Assembly (NCBI RefSeq): GCF_024703995.1
Contig: NZ_JAMXQV010000003.1
Location: 248,001 to 312,000 of the forward strand
Reading direction: 5' to 3'
DNA length: 64,000 bases
From: Amycolatopsis iheyensis
GTDB lineage: Bacteria > Actinomycetota > Actinomycetes > Mycobacteriales > Pseudonocardiaceae
The notes beneath the pieces were generated by a model, which saw only the letters and a list, made by a program, of their open reading frames with translations, made no database searches and was not told the DNA's origin. Every line of letters starts with the position of its first letter. Position 1 is the first letter of the stretch. Positions 49,983-58,549 of the stretch are shown piece by piece. Made by a program: the position numbers and the translations under genes.

Positions 49983-50797
49983 GCGAACGCCTCGGCCGCC
50001 CACTGGGCGAACGTCCGCGGCTCGCGGCCCAGCACCCGCCGCGCGGTCGGCGTCACCGGTGACTCGCCGCGGGCCGCGGCCGTGATGAACTCGATGACCG
50101 CCTTCGCGATCTCCGGTGGCTGGAAGCGTTCGAAGTGCTGCTGGGCCTGGGAAATCGTGAGTTCCTCGATCCGGAGGGGCCGGCCGGTGGCCTCGGCGAC
50201 GAGCTCCACCTGACGCCGCTGGGAGAGCAGCTCGCCGCCGGTCAGCAGGTCGCTGACGCCCTCGGTGCCCGGGTCGAGCAGGGCCGCGACCGCGACCGCG
50301 GCGATGTCCCGCTCGTGGATCGGCGCGGTGCGTGCTTCCGGGTGCAGCAACGGGACCGCATCACCCGATCGCGCCCAGCCGAGCGCGTTGTTCGCGAGCA
50401 CCAGCGGCCGGATCGGCGTCCAGGGCAGCCCGGCCGCCTCGAGGATTCGCTCGACGTCGCGGTGGTGCTCCGCCACCGCGTTCCCGCGCGCGGACGGCAG
50501 CAGCACACTCCCCGACGACAGGAGCACCACGTGCTCGACTCCGGCCGTCCGCGCCGCTTCGGCGAAGGCCGCGGTCCCGTTCGCGGTGGCGTACAAGAAC
50601 ACCTGCCGCACGCCGGCCAGCGCGGCCCGCAGCGTCTCGGGTGCGGCGAGGTCGGCGGCGACCACCGGAACGCCGGCCGGCAGCCCGGCCGTCGCCGGGT
50701 CGCGCACGGAGGCGCGGACCGGTTCGCCGGCGCGGCTCAGCTGGTCCAGGACGTGGCGGCCGACGCTCCCGCGGGCGCCGATCACGAGTGTCGTCAC
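49979..50797 (-). CDS. NmrA-like NAD(P)-binding protein
   Basis: 272-residue atypical SDR. It begins with VIGARGSVGRHVL, the GxxGxxG of the NmrA/quinone-oxidoreductase-2 type. FLYATAN and VVLLSSGSVL are the usual strands, and there is no YxxxK pair. Related proteins reduce quinones or sense redox state. GTG 50797 follows AAGGAG by 9 bases. It is divergent from an AsnC/Lrp-type regulator, which probably controls it and the small membrane protein. Confidence 0.8.
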   Translation of the reverse strand: MTTLVIGARGSVGRHVLDQLSRAGEPVRASVRDPATAGLPAGVPVVAADLAAPETLRAALAGVRQVFLYATANGTAAFAEAARTAGVEHVVLLSSGSVLLPSARGNAVAEHHRDVERILEAAGLPWTPIRPLVLANNALGWARSGDAVPLLHPEARTAPIHERDIAAVAVAALLDPGTEGVSDLLTGGELLSQRRQVELVAEATGRPLRIEELTISQAQQHFERFQPPEIAKAVIEFITAAARGESPVTPTARRVLGREPRTFAQWAAEAFA

Positions 50798-50876
50798 GAT
50801 GGTTCTCCTTGGTCGAAGTGTGTTCGGCCAGCATGCGAGCCCACCGCGGGCGGTATCCATCGAGCAGCGGGAAACC

Positions 50877-50888
50877 GCGATTTATCGC
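50877..50888. promoter_or_regulatory. Palindrome between NmrA-like and Lrp-type genes
   Basis: GCGAT-TT-ATCGC has 5-bp perfect arms, 33 bases upstream of the Lrp-type start and within the 123-bp divergent gap. A TTGACT at 50893-50898 may be the -35 box of the regulator gene, but no good -10 follows. Confidence 0.4.
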
Positions 50889-50920
50889 CATATTGACTCG
50901 CTGGATGGCATGATTCCGCC

Positions 50921-51904
50921 ATGGTCGATGTGGTCGACACGCAAGTCCTCCATGCGCTGCAGTGCGCACCACGGGTCGCGTTCCGGCGCGTCGCGCAGCT
51001 GATCGGCGTGTCCGAGCAGACGGTGGCCCGCCGCTACCAGGCGCTGCGCCGCGACGGCGTCGTGCGCGTGCTCGGACGGATCGCGCCGTCGTCGCGGCGG
51101 CACGACGAGTGGGTGGCCCGGATCCGGTGCCGCCCGGACCGCGTCGACGCCATCGCCGAGGCCCTCGCCCGCCGCCCCGACGTCTCGTTCGCCCACATCA
51201 CCTCCGGCGGCGCGGAGGTCATGTGCCTGGTCCGGGCCGGCGCCGGCCGCGACGTCCTGCTGCAGCGGCTGCCGAAGTCCGTGTCGGTCCTCGGGGTGCG
51301 CATCGACCTGCTGCTGCACCGCTTCGGGCCGCCCGGCACCTCGGACTGGACCGGCTACGAGGGCCGCCTGACCCCGGCGCAGGAGCAGGCCCTGCGCGCG
51401 GAGCTCCCGCCGGTCGCCGGGCCGCCGGTCGAACCGGCCGAAGAGGACGCGCCGCTGCTGGCGATCCTGGCCCAGGACGGGCGCGCCGCCCACTCCCGGC
51501 TCGCCCGCGAGACCGGGTGGACCCAGACCCGGGTGGCGCGCCGGCTGGCGGTCCTGGAGTCGTCGGGCACGCTGTACTACGACGTCGACCTGCTGCCCGA
51601 ACGGCTCGGGTACCACTCCCACGCGACCATCTGGATCCGCGTCGCGCCCAGGCATCTGGAGGAGGTGGGGGAGGAGCTCGCGCGCCACGACGAAGTCGCC
51701 GTGACGCTCGCGGTCAGCGGCCCGGACAACCTGATGGCCGTCGTGGCCTGCCGCGATTCCGACGGCCTCTACCGCTACCTGACCACGCGTGTCGCGAAGC
51801 TCCGGGCCATCGAGGGCTACGAGGTCAGTGTCCGGGTCCGGCCGGTGAAGCAGGCGGGGTCCCTCATCGCCGGCGGCCGGCTGCTCGCCGGCGTCGGCGG
51901 CTGA
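50921..51904 (+). CDS. Double-length AsnC/Lrp-type regulator
   Basis: 327 residues, twice the normal Lrp size, made of two Lrp-like halves. The first helix-turn-helix is near the N-terminus (DTQVLHALQCAPRVAFRRVAQLIGVSEQTVARRYQAL). A second, near 168-205, reads LLAILAQDGRAAHSRLARETGWTQTRVARRL. Each is followed by a RAM-like ligand domain. Such tandem proteins are common in actinomycetes and may form pseudo-dimers from one chain. Likely controls the divergent NmrA-like operon. Confidence 0.87.
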   Translation: MVDVVDTQVLHALQCAPRVAFRRVAQLIGVSEQTVARRYQALRRDGVVRVLGRIAPSSRRHDEWVARIRCRPDRVDAIAEALARRPDVSFAHITSGGAEVMCLVRAGAGRDVLLQRLPKSVSVLGVRIDLLLHRFGPPGTSDWTGYEGRLTPAQEQALRAELPPVAGPPVEPAEEDAPLLAILAQDGRAAHSRLARETGWTQTRVARRLAVLESSGTLYYDVDLLPERLGYHSHATIWIRVAPRHLEEVGEELARHDEVAVTLAVSGPDNLMAVVACRDSDGLYRYLTTRVAKLRAIEGYEVSVRVRPVKQAGSLIAGGRLLAGVGG

Positions 51905-51918
51905 GCCGGGCGCGGGCC

Positions 51919-52869
51919 TCAGCCGACCCGGACGACGTACTTTCCGCGCACGCCACCGGCTTCCAGCGCCCGGTGCGCGGCCGCCGTCTCCGCCAGCGGG
52001 AACACCTCGTCGACCGCCGGGCGCAGTTTTCCTTCGGTCACGTGGCGGGCGAGGTCGTCGAACTCCGGCCGCTTGGGGTTGCCGCTGAAGGCACGCACCC
52101 GGCCGCGGCCGTGCACCGTGCTCGCCGCGATGAAGCCCAGCGAGGCGACCGGCCGCGTCAGGTCGAAGGCGATGGTGACCATGCGGCCGCCCGGCGCCAG
52201 CAGGCGCCGGAACGCCGGCAGGTCGGTGCCCGCGGTGTCCAGGACCACGTCGAACCGGCCCAGCGTCGAAGGTGCGACCTCGCGGTGGTCGAGGGCCCGG
52301 CCGGCGCCGAGCTCGCGGACGAAATCGAGGTTGGCGGCGCGGGCCAACGCCGTGACCTCCGCCCCGTACGCGCGGCCGAGCTGGACGGCGGCGTTCCCGA
52401 CGCCGCCCGCCGCGCCGCGGACGAGCAGCCGTTCGCCGGGGCGCAGCGCGGCCTTGTCCCGCAGCGCGGTCACCGCGGTGGTGGCGACCGGCAAGGCCGC
52501 GGCGTCGACGAGATCGAGCCCGTCGGGGACGAGGCCGAGCCGGTCGGCGGGCACGGCGACGTACTCGGCGGCGCTGCCGAAGCCCGAAGTGCGCCCGAGG
52601 ACGCCCCACACGCGGTCGCCGACCGCGAACGTCGTCGCCCCGGCCCCGAGTCCGGCGACCTCGCCGGTGAAGTCCAGCCCGACGCGCTTTGGGAACTTCC
52701 GGCCGGTGAGCAGGCGGACCTTCCCGGCGCGGGCGGCCAGCTCACCACCGTTGACGCTGAACGCGCGCACCCGCACCAGCACCTCGCCCGGTGCCGGCGC
52801 GGGTCGCGGAACTCGGGCGACGTACAGGACGTCGGGGTCGCCGTAGCGGTCGAAGAGCACTGCTTTCAT
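51919..52869 (-). CDS. Quinone oxidoreductase-like MDR protein (zinc-free)
   Basis: 316-residue medium-chain reductase. It begins MKAVLFDRYGDPDVLYV, has the cofactor motif RGAAGGVGNAAVQLG, and lacks zinc-binding cysteines, so it belongs to the NADPH:quinone/enone reductase group. It is divergent from a TetR gene with a 76-bp gap, and regulation by it is likely. Substrate not predictable. Confidence 0.87.
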   Translation of the reverse strand: MKAVLFDRYGDPDVLYVARVPRPAPAPGEVLVRVRAFSVNGGELAARAGKVRLLTGRKFPKRVGLDFTGEVAGLGAGATTFAVGDRVWGVLGRTSGFGSAAEYVAVPADRLGLVPDGLDLVDAAALPVATTAVTALRDKAALRPGERLLVRGAAGGVGNAAVQLGRAYGAEVTALARAANLDFVRELGAGRALDHREVAPSTLGRFDVVLDTAGTDLPAFRRLLAPGGRMVTIAFDLTRPVASLGFIAASTVHGRGRVRAFSGNPKRPEFDDLARHVTEGKLRPAVDEVFPLAETAAAHRALEAGGVRGKYVVRVG

Positions 52870-52945
52870 CGTGCGATCGTTCACGTCGCCGACCGTAGAC
52901 TCGGTGTTGGCCAAGATCGTCCGGTTCCGCCCGAGGTGAGAGACA

Positions 52946-53575
52946 ATGCCCGCCACTTCTTCTCGGATCCGCGCGGACGCGCGGCGAAACCGGGAACGCC
53001 TCCTCGCCGCGGCCCGCGCGGTCTTCGCCGAACGCGGGATCGACGCGCCGATGGCGACCGTGGCCCGTCGCGCCGGGGTCGGCGTCGCGACCCTGTACCG
53101 GCGGTTCCCGACGCGGGATGCGTTGGTGCGGGCCGCTTTCACCCGGCAGATGGAAACCTGCACCCGGGTCTTCACCGAGGCGCTCACCGATCCCGATCCG
53201 TGGCGCGGGTTTCAGCGGCTGATCGAGACGGTCTGCGAGCTGCAGCGGGAAGAACGCGGCTTTCCGGCCGCGTTCATCGCCGCTTTCCCGGACGACGCGG
53301 CCGCCCACGCGCAGCTGCGGAGCCAGGCCGATCGCGAGCTCGCGAACCTCGTCCGCCGAGCGCAGGCGGCCGGTGCGTTGCGGGCGGACTTCCACCCCGC
53401 CGACCTGGCGGTCGTCTTCCTGGCGCACGGCGGCCTGGTGAGCGCTCAGCCGGCCGACGACGCGGCGTCCCGGCGGCTGGTCGCCTACCTGCTCCAGGCG
53501 TTCCGCGCCGACGCGGCGAGCGGGCCGCTGCCCGCGCCTTCCGCGTTGTCACTGCGGGTTTTCCCGGCCGGCTGA
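52946..53575 (+). CDS. TetR-family regulator
   Basis: 209 residues. The helix-turn-helix at about 10-57 reads RERLLAAARAVFAERGIDAPMATVARRAGVGVATLYRRFPTR, with the C-terminal domain helical. It faces the quinone-oxidoreductase-like gene, the probable target. A TTGGCCAA palindrome at 52907-52914 in the gap is short but central. Confidence 0.87.
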   Translation: MPATSSRIRADARRNRERLLAAARAVFAERGIDAPMATVARRAGVGVATLYRRFPTRDALVRAAFTRQMETCTRVFTEALTDPDPWRGFQRLIETVCELQREERGFPAAFIAAFPDDAAAHAQLRSQADRELANLVRRAQAAGALRADFHPADLAVVFLAHGGLVSAQPADDAASRRLVAYLLQAFRADAASGPLPAPSALSLRVFPAG

Positions 53576-53615
53576 ACCGTGACGGGCGTCATCTGGACTG
53601 TTCGTCCAAGCTCTG

Positions 53616-53621
53616 TACAGT
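53616..53621 (+). promoter_or_regulatory. -10 box of the RidA/dehydratase operon
   Basis: TACAGT lies 7 bases before the GTG at 53629, predicting a leaderless transcript. It overlaps the palindrome CTGTACAG (53613-53620), which could be the site of the operon's own DauR-like regulator. Confidence 0.5.
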
Positions 53622-53628
53622 CGGTCCA

Positions 53629-53982
53629 GTGAGTAACGAACACCCTTATCCGCCCGCCTTCCGCAGCGGTGACCTCGTCACCGTGTCCGGGCGGCTCGGC
53701 GTGACCGGCACCGGCGAACTGGTGGCCGGCGGGTTCGAGGCCGAGTGCGCGCAGGCGTTCGCCAACCTCGACGCCGCCCTGCGGTCGGTGGGGGCGAACC
53801 GGGCCGACGTCGTCAAGGTCGTCGCCTACCTGACCGACATCGCCGACCGCGACGGCCTCAACCGCGTCTACGAACAGTTCTTCGCCGAGCCCCGGCCGGC
53901 GCGCAGCTGCGTCGGCGCGGCCTCCCTGCCCTACGGCGGTGTCGTCGAAGTCGAAGCCCTCGCCCGGGTGCGCGATGTCTGA
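53629..53982 (+). CDS. RidA-family enamine/imine deaminase
   Basis: 117 residues. It carries the RidA arginine in RPARSCVGAASLP and the C-terminal glutamate in VVEVEALA, so it should hydrolyse reactive enamines to ketoacids and ammonia. It shares an operon with a PLP dehydratase whose product is exactly such an enamine, which gives a clear role in damage control. Its last 8 bases overlap the regulator gene. Confidence 0.88.
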   Translation: MSNEHPYPPAFRSGDLVTVSGRLGVTGTGELVAGGFEAECAQAFANLDAALRSVGANRADVVKVVAYLTDIADRDGLNRVYEQFFAEPRPARSCVGAASLPYGGVVEVEALARVRDV

Positions 53983-54619
53983 GCGGGACGCGATCCTCGC
54001 CGCGCTCGGCCCGGTGGCCGACGGCATCGCGGCCACCCTCGGCTCGTTCTGCGAAGTCGTCGTGCACGACTTCCGCCGTCCGGAGGCGTCGGTGGTCGCG
54101 ATCGCCGGGGCCGTCACCGAACGCAGCGTCGGCGGGGCGATGAGCGAGATCGGCATGGGCCTGCTCGCGCGGGGGGACGACGCCGAGGACCAGCTCAACT
54201 ACGTCACGCGCACCGCGTCCGGGAAGCTCGTGAAGTCCTCGACCATGCTGGTGCGCGACAGCGGCGGCGCGGTGTTCGGCGCGCTGTGCGTGAACCTCGA
54301 CGTCACCGCGCTGGGCCGGCTGCGGACCCTGGTCGGTGAGCTCGCCGACGTCGGGACGACCGCGGAAGCGCCGACCACGACGTTCGGCGACGACGTCGAC
54401 GCGGTGGTCGACGCGATCGTCGACGAACACCAGCTGCGCCTGAACAAGCCCTGGGCCGCGCTCAGCCGCGACGAACGCCTCGAGCTGTTCCGCAGCCTGC
54501 ACCGGCGCGGCGTTTTCGCCGTCCGCCGGGCGGTGCCGCAGGTCGCCGCCCGGATCGGCATCTCCCGCGCCTCCGCCTACAACTACCTCGCCGACATCCG
54601 CGAGCAAGGAGCAGAATGA
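53975..54619 (+). CDS. YheO/DauR-like PAS regulator
   Basis: 214 residues: a YheO-like PAS domain (about 12-120, VVVHDFRRPEASVVAIAG and GALCVNLDVT) and a C-terminal helix-turn-helix of the DauR type (about 160-210, RRAVPQVAARIGISRASAYNYL). DauR represses D-arginine catabolism in Pseudomonas. A related amino-acid-responsive role is likely here because it lies between RidA and an amino-acid dehydratase. ATGA overlap with the next gene. Confidence 0.85.
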   Translation: MSERDAILAALGPVADGIAATLGSFCEVVVHDFRRPEASVVAIAGAVTERSVGGAMSEIGMGLLARGDDAEDQLNYVTRTASGKLVKSSTMLVRDSGGAVFGALCVNLDVTALGRLRTLVGELADVGTTAEAPTTTFGDDVDAVVDAIVDEHQLRLNKPWAALSRDERLELFRSLHRRGVFAVRRAVPQVAARIGISRASAYNYLADIREQGAE

Positions 54620-55575
54620 CCCCGCCCGTGACCCTCGACGACATCCGCGACGCCGCCGCCCGCCTGGCCGGCGTCGCCCACCGGACGCCGGTCGTGCGCT
54701 CCCGCACGCTCGACGACCTCGTCGGCGCCGAAGTCCTGCTGAAGTGCGAGAACCTCCAGCGGATCGGCGCGTTCAAGTTCCGCGGCGCGTACAACGCCGC
54801 GTCGCGGCTCTCGCCGGAGCAGCTGGCCAAGGGGATCGCCGCCTACTCGTCGGGCAACCACGCCCAGGCTGTCGCGCTCGCCGCCCGGGAGCTCGGCAGC
54901 AGCGCGGTCATCCTGGTGCCCGAAGACACCCCGAAGTCCAAAGTGGACGCGACCCGCGGGTACGGCGCCGAGATCGTCACCTACGACCGTTACACCGGCG
55001 ACCGCGTCGCGCTCGGCGAGGCGCTGGCAGCGGAGCGCGGGCTGGCGCTGATCCCACCATACGAGCACCCGCACGTGATCGCCGGCCAAGGCACCGCGGC
55101 GCTGGAGCTGCTCGAAGACGCCGGTCCGCTGGACACGCTGGTCGTGCCGGTCGGCGGGGGCGGCCTGATCGCGGGCAGCTCGACCGCCGCGAAGGCCGTG
55201 CGGCCCGGCATCCGTGTCGTCGGTGTCGAACCGGCCGATGGGGACGACACGAAGCGTTCGCTCGAGGCGGGCGAACGCGTGTCGATCCCGGTGCCCCGGA
55301 CCATCGCCGACGGTCAGGCCGCCTCGATCCCGGGCGAGCTGACCTTCTCGATCAACCGGACCCTCGTCGACGACATCGCCCTGGTCTCCGACGACGCCGT
55401 CCGCGAGGCGATGCGGTTCGCCTTCGAGCGCTTGAAGCTCGTCCTCGAGCCCAGCGGCGCGACCGGCCTGGCCGCGCTGATCAGCGGTCAGGTGGCCGCG
55501 CCCGGCCGGGTCGGGGTGATCATCAGCGGCGGCAACGTCAGCCCGGAGCGCTTCGCGGAGCTGATCGCCTCGTAG
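54616..55575 (+). CDS. Threonine/serine dehydratase, PLP fold type II
   Basis: 319-residue PLP enzyme of the catabolic type: there is no C-terminal ACT domain. The PLP lysine is in GAFKFRGAYN (about K54), the substrate loop SSGNHAQ, and the phosphate cup GGGGLIAG. The annotation may also be hydroxyectoine/serine-racemase-like, as members of this group deaminate or racemise hydroxy-amino acids. Its enamine product would be taken up by RidA from the same operon. Confidence 0.88.
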   Translation: MTPPVTLDDIRDAAARLAGVAHRTPVVRSRTLDDLVGAEVLLKCENLQRIGAFKFRGAYNAASRLSPEQLAKGIAAYSSGNHAQAVALAARELGSSAVILVPEDTPKSKVDATRGYGAEIVTYDRYTGDRVALGEALAAERGLALIPPYEHPHVIAGQGTAALELLEDAGPLDTLVVPVGGGGLIAGSSTAAKAVRPGIRVVGVEPADGDDTKRSLEAGERVSIPVPRTIADGQAASIPGELTFSINRTLVDDIALVSDDAVREAMRFAFERLKLVLEPSGATGLAALISGQVAAPGRVGVIISGGNVSPERFAELIAS

Positions 55576-55578
55576 GGC

Positions 55579-56334
55579 CTACGGGACGACCACCCGGACA
55601 CCGGGCAGGACGACGCGCACGTCGATGTCGGGAGCGAGGCGCGCGACGGCGTCGGCGTAGTGGCGCGGGTCGCGGTCGCCCTTGGTGACCATCCGGTCGC
55701 CGAGCCGTCCACTGTGGAACGCGTAGTGCTGGGGGACGGCGAGTTTCGGGCGCAGCACGGCGGTCAGCTGCGCGGCCTCCTCGGCGTCCATCACCACCTG
55801 GCGCAGGTTCGCCGGGCGCACGCACAGGCCGTTGGTGGGCAGGATCGTGAGGTCGACCGGCCCGAGCCGCTCGGGAATCAGGTCGAGCTCCGGCACGCGC
55901 AGTGAGTCGCCGCCGAAGAACACGCTGCGCCCGCCCGCCTGGAGCACGAAAGTCACTTCGTGGACGCCGTGGTCGCCGGGGGTGGCGGTGATCGTGAGGT
56001 CCCCGATCCGGGTGGCTTCCCACGCCTCGATCGTGTGCAGCTCGCGAAAACCCTTGGCCTTCGCGATGGCGGTCACCGTGCCCGGCCCGACGATCGGGGT
56101 GGCCGGATCGAGCCCGCCGGCCAAGAGCGCGTCGAGGTCGCAATGGTCGTAGTGCTCGTGGCTGATCACGACGGCGTCGAGATGGTCCATTGAGGACAGT
56201 GTCGCCGCGAGTCGCTCGCCCTGGTGGTAGGTGGCGGTTTCGGTGAACCACGGGTCGGTGAGGACCCGCAGGTCGCCGAGCTCGATCAGCTGGCAGGCGT
56301 GCGCGAGCCGGGTGGCCGCGAGAGTCGTGCTCAC
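55579..56334 (-). CDS. MBL-fold metallohydrolase, UlaG-like
   Basis: 251 residues. The metal-binding HEHYDHCD motif is near residue 60, with a later histidine in TPGDHGVHE and the aspartate in FFGGDS. This family includes L-ascorbate-6-phosphate lactonases and phospholipase D-like enzymes. The GTG at 56334 overlaps the stop of the alpha/beta hydrolase gene upstream (GTGA). Convergent with the dehydratase, with 3 bases between stops. Confidence 0.85.
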   Translation of the reverse strand: MSTTLAATRLAHACQLIELGDLRVLTDPWFTETATYHQGERLAATLSSMDHLDAVVISHEHYDHCDLDALLAGGLDPATPIVGPGTVTAIAKAKGFRELHTIEAWEATRIGDLTITATPGDHGVHEVTFVLQAGGRSVFFGGDSLRVPELDLIPERLGPVDLTILPTNGLCVRPANLRQVVMDAEEAAQLTAVLRPKLAVPQHYAFHSGRLGDRMVTKGDRDPRHYADAVARLAPDIDVRVVLPGVRVVVP

Positions 56335-57113
56335 GCCGGATCGGTGACGAGGGCGCCGAGGAGCTCCTCGGGCGTCTCGACCTGGGGGAGGTGACCGGAG
56401 CGGGGGAGCGGGGTGAACACCGACATCGGGATCGCGGCCGCGTACGCCTTGCCGTACTCGAGGCTGACGATGCCGTCGCTCTCGCCCCACACGACGTGGA
56501 CGGGGAGGTCGCCGAGGCCCTTGAGTCGGTCGAGCAGGGTGGGGTCGGACATGGCCGGGCCGGTGTAGGAGATCAGCGCCTGGATGTCCGGGCTCGGCCC
56601 GGTGCCGCCGCCGCCCGGAGCCTTGCTCGGATCGTGGAAGGAAAGTTCCCGCAGTTCGGCGGGGGAGAGGCCGGCAACGTCGGTCACCGGGTGGCCCTCG
56701 ACGTCGATCCCGACGCCGTTGACGATCACGGCGCCGCTGACGCGCGGGCTGCCGAGCAGCGCGACCTCGGCGGCCAGCCAGCCACCGAAGGAGTTGCCGA
56801 CCACGGTGACGTCGCTGAGCCCGAGCTCGTCGAGCAGGCGGACGTAGGCCGCGGCGAGGGCGCGGGTGGAATCGACGCCGGGGATGCGCGGGGTGCCGGC
56901 GAAGCCGGGGTGGGTCGGGGTCAGGACGCGGGAGTGCGTGCGCTGCGCGAGCAGGTCGGCGAAGCCGGTCATCGTGGCGGGGCCGCCACCGCCGTGCAGG
57001 AGGAGGAAGGGGCGGGTGTGGTCACGGTCTTCGACGGAGACGGTGCCACCGGTCAGCGGGACGTCGAGAACGCGGGTGGGCCGGAGGCTGCCGGCCGGGA
57101 CTGGGAGGCTCAT
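56331..57113 (-). CDS. Alpha/beta hydrolase
   Basis: 260-residue serine hydrolase. The oxyanion loop is LLLHGGGGPATM, the nucleophile is in VVGNSFGGWL, the acid in VWGESDGIV, and the histidine in RSGHLPQVE. It heads a two-gene operon with the MBL-fold gene and is divergent from a MarR gene, the likely regulator. Substrate unknown. Confidence 0.85.
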   Translation of the reverse strand: MSLPVPAGSLRPTRVLDVPLTGGTVSVEDRDHTRPFLLLHGGGGPATMTGFADLLAQRTHSRVLTPTHPGFAGTPRIPGVDSTRALAAAYVRLLDELGLSDVTVVGNSFGGWLAAEVALLGSPRVSGAVIVNGVGIDVEGHPVTDVAGLSPAELRELSFHDPSKAPGGGGTGPSPDIQALISYTGPAMSDPTLLDRLKGLGDLPVHVVWGESDGIVSLEYGKAYAAAIPMSVFTPLPRSGHLPQVETPEELLGALVTDPA

Positions 57114-57168
57114 GTAAGGAAGCTTATATAAACATGCTTAGTTTGCCAAGGTGGGTTACTCTGCGTGG

Positions 57169-57591
57169 GTGTCAGTGTCGCTCAAGGAGATAGGGCTCGC
57201 GGTGAAGCGGCTGCAGTGGCGGCACCACCGCGAAGCCAACCGCCGGCTGTCCACGAAGGTGGGCTTGTCGTTGGTGCAGTGGGACGTGCTGCGGCACCTG
57301 CACGAGCAGCCCGAAGCCACGCTGCACACGCTGGCGGAGCTGACTTTCCAGACGGACCAGTCGATGGGGGCATTGGCAAAGCGGATGATCGAGCGGGGGT
57401 TGTTGAAGCGGGCGGACGGGCCTGGGCGGGCGACTCGGCATGAGCTGACAGCCGAGGGGCGGCGTGGGTACGAGGCCGGGTCGGCGATTCTCGAGTCGGT
57501 TCTCGCCGAGTCCGTTGGTGCGTTGAGTGAGGCTGAGCGGGATGTGCTGCATGAGCTTCTGATCAAGGCCGCCCATGCCCCGCCGCGTTGA
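57169..57591 (+). CDS. MarR-family regulator
   Basis: 140 residues from GTG 57169. A TACTCT -10 box ends 6 bases before it and predicts a leaderless mRNA; an in-frame GTG at 57151 lies upstream of that box. The winged helix has QWDVLRHLHEQPEATLHTLAELTFQTDQSMGALAKRMIERG. It is divergent from the hydrolase/MBL operon. Its last 17 bases overlap the next gene. Confidence 0.85.
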   Translation: MSVSLKEIGLAVKRLQWRHHREANRRLSTKVGLSLVQWDVLRHLHEQPEATLHTLAELTFQTDQSMGALAKRMIERGLLKRADGPGRATRHELTAEGRRGYEAGSAILESVLAESVGALSEAERDVLHELLIKAAHAPPR

Positions 57592-57928
57592 CCCACCCTG
57601 GCACCGAGTCCGGACGCCGGAGTTCGAGGTGATCTTCACAATCGGCGGCGGCGAGCAACCGGAGACGGTGGAGAACGTCGACGCCGAGGTGCGGTTCCCC
57701 GACGGCTCCCGCTGGAGCGCGACGTTCTTCACACTGGCCGAGGTGGGGCGGTTGATGGCGAACTGGGCCCGGACCGGGGAGTACGGCGGGGGTCGTTACT
57801 TCTGGTGCTCTGACGGGGTTGTGGTGCGAGATCCTGGTGTGGAGTCGATGACTGCCGTGCTTGCCGAGCTGCACCGGGAGGGCAGCTTGAGGGATGTCCT
57901 GAAGCGACTTGAGGAACCAGCCGGGTAG
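57575..57928 (+). CDS. Conserved hypothetical protein
   Basis: 117 residues overlapping the MarR gene by 17 bases. Predicted mixed alpha/beta: FEVIFTIGGGEQPETVENVDAEVRF, then WSATFFTLAEVGRLMANWARTGEYGGGRYFWCSDG and a C-terminal helix. Small proteins of this kind are scattered in actinobacteria without assigned function. Cytosolic; no motif recognised. Confidence 0.65.
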   Translation: MPRRVDPPWHRVRTPEFEVIFTIGGGEQPETVENVDAEVRFPDGSRWSATFFTLAEVGRLMANWARTGEYGGGRYFWCSDGVVVRDPGVESMTAVLAELHREGSLRDVLKRLEEPAG

Positions 57929-57955
57929 TGCCTCGCGACGGATCAGTGAGTTCGA

Positions 57956-58549
57956 TCAGGCCGGGACATTGCGGACGATTCGCAGGCCGCTGAGCCATGA
58001 CAACGTGATGACGGTCAGGAGCGCGAGATAGCCCGCTGTGGGCAGGATGGCCCAGGCGTGAAGGTAATTGAAGCTCTTCAGTGTGACAACGGCCGTATAC
58101 AGTACGATTATCGATCCCGCGCCGCCATACGTTATCAACGTTGCCGCGGCGATCGGTAGATTCCCGTTTCGGGTTGCGCCGCTGATGTTGAATATCCGTT
58201 CGCTTGCCGCGAAGCCGACCGAGTGTCCTCCGGAAGACTTGTCCGAAAGGTCGGCCAGGTCCTTCAATCGCTTCTCCAGGCAGGTGATGGAGATGGCTTT
58301 CGTCGCCGATGCGGCAAGAAGAACGGATTGGAACGCGACGAGGCATATCAGTGGAAAGGGTAACAAGGCCATCAGTCCGCCGAGGAGTGCGAGCTTGTCC
58401 CAGAAAGCTGAGGTGCCGACGAGGTAAGCCGCCTCGGCGGCCACGAGACCGAGGCTGAAATTCATGTTCGAGGTCGAATCGGCGCGCTCGGCCTGGTAGA
58501 TCGCCACGAGGGCGGCCGTAGAGCTGTCGTCGTGATGGTTCACGTCCAT
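57956..58549 (-). CDS. Four-helix membrane protein of unknown function
   Basis: 197 residues with two pairs of hydrophobic helices (about 31-48 and 53-80; 130-155 and 166-188) and a charged loop between (CLEKRLKDLADLSDKSSGG). Such an arrangement occurs in SLATT-like proteins but I cannot confirm it. The gene and the spacer after it are less GC-rich than the rest of the window, which suggests recent arrival. Confidence 0.6.
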   Translation of the reverse strand: MDVNHHDDSSTAALVAIYQAERADSTSNMNFSLGLVAAEAAYLVGTSAFWDKLALLGGLMALLPFPLICLVAFQSVLLAASATKAISITCLEKRLKDLADLSDKSSGGHSVGFAASERIFNISGATRNGNLPIAAATLITYGGAGSIIVLYTAVVTLKSFNYLHAWAILPTAGYLALLTVITLSWLSGLRIVRNVPA

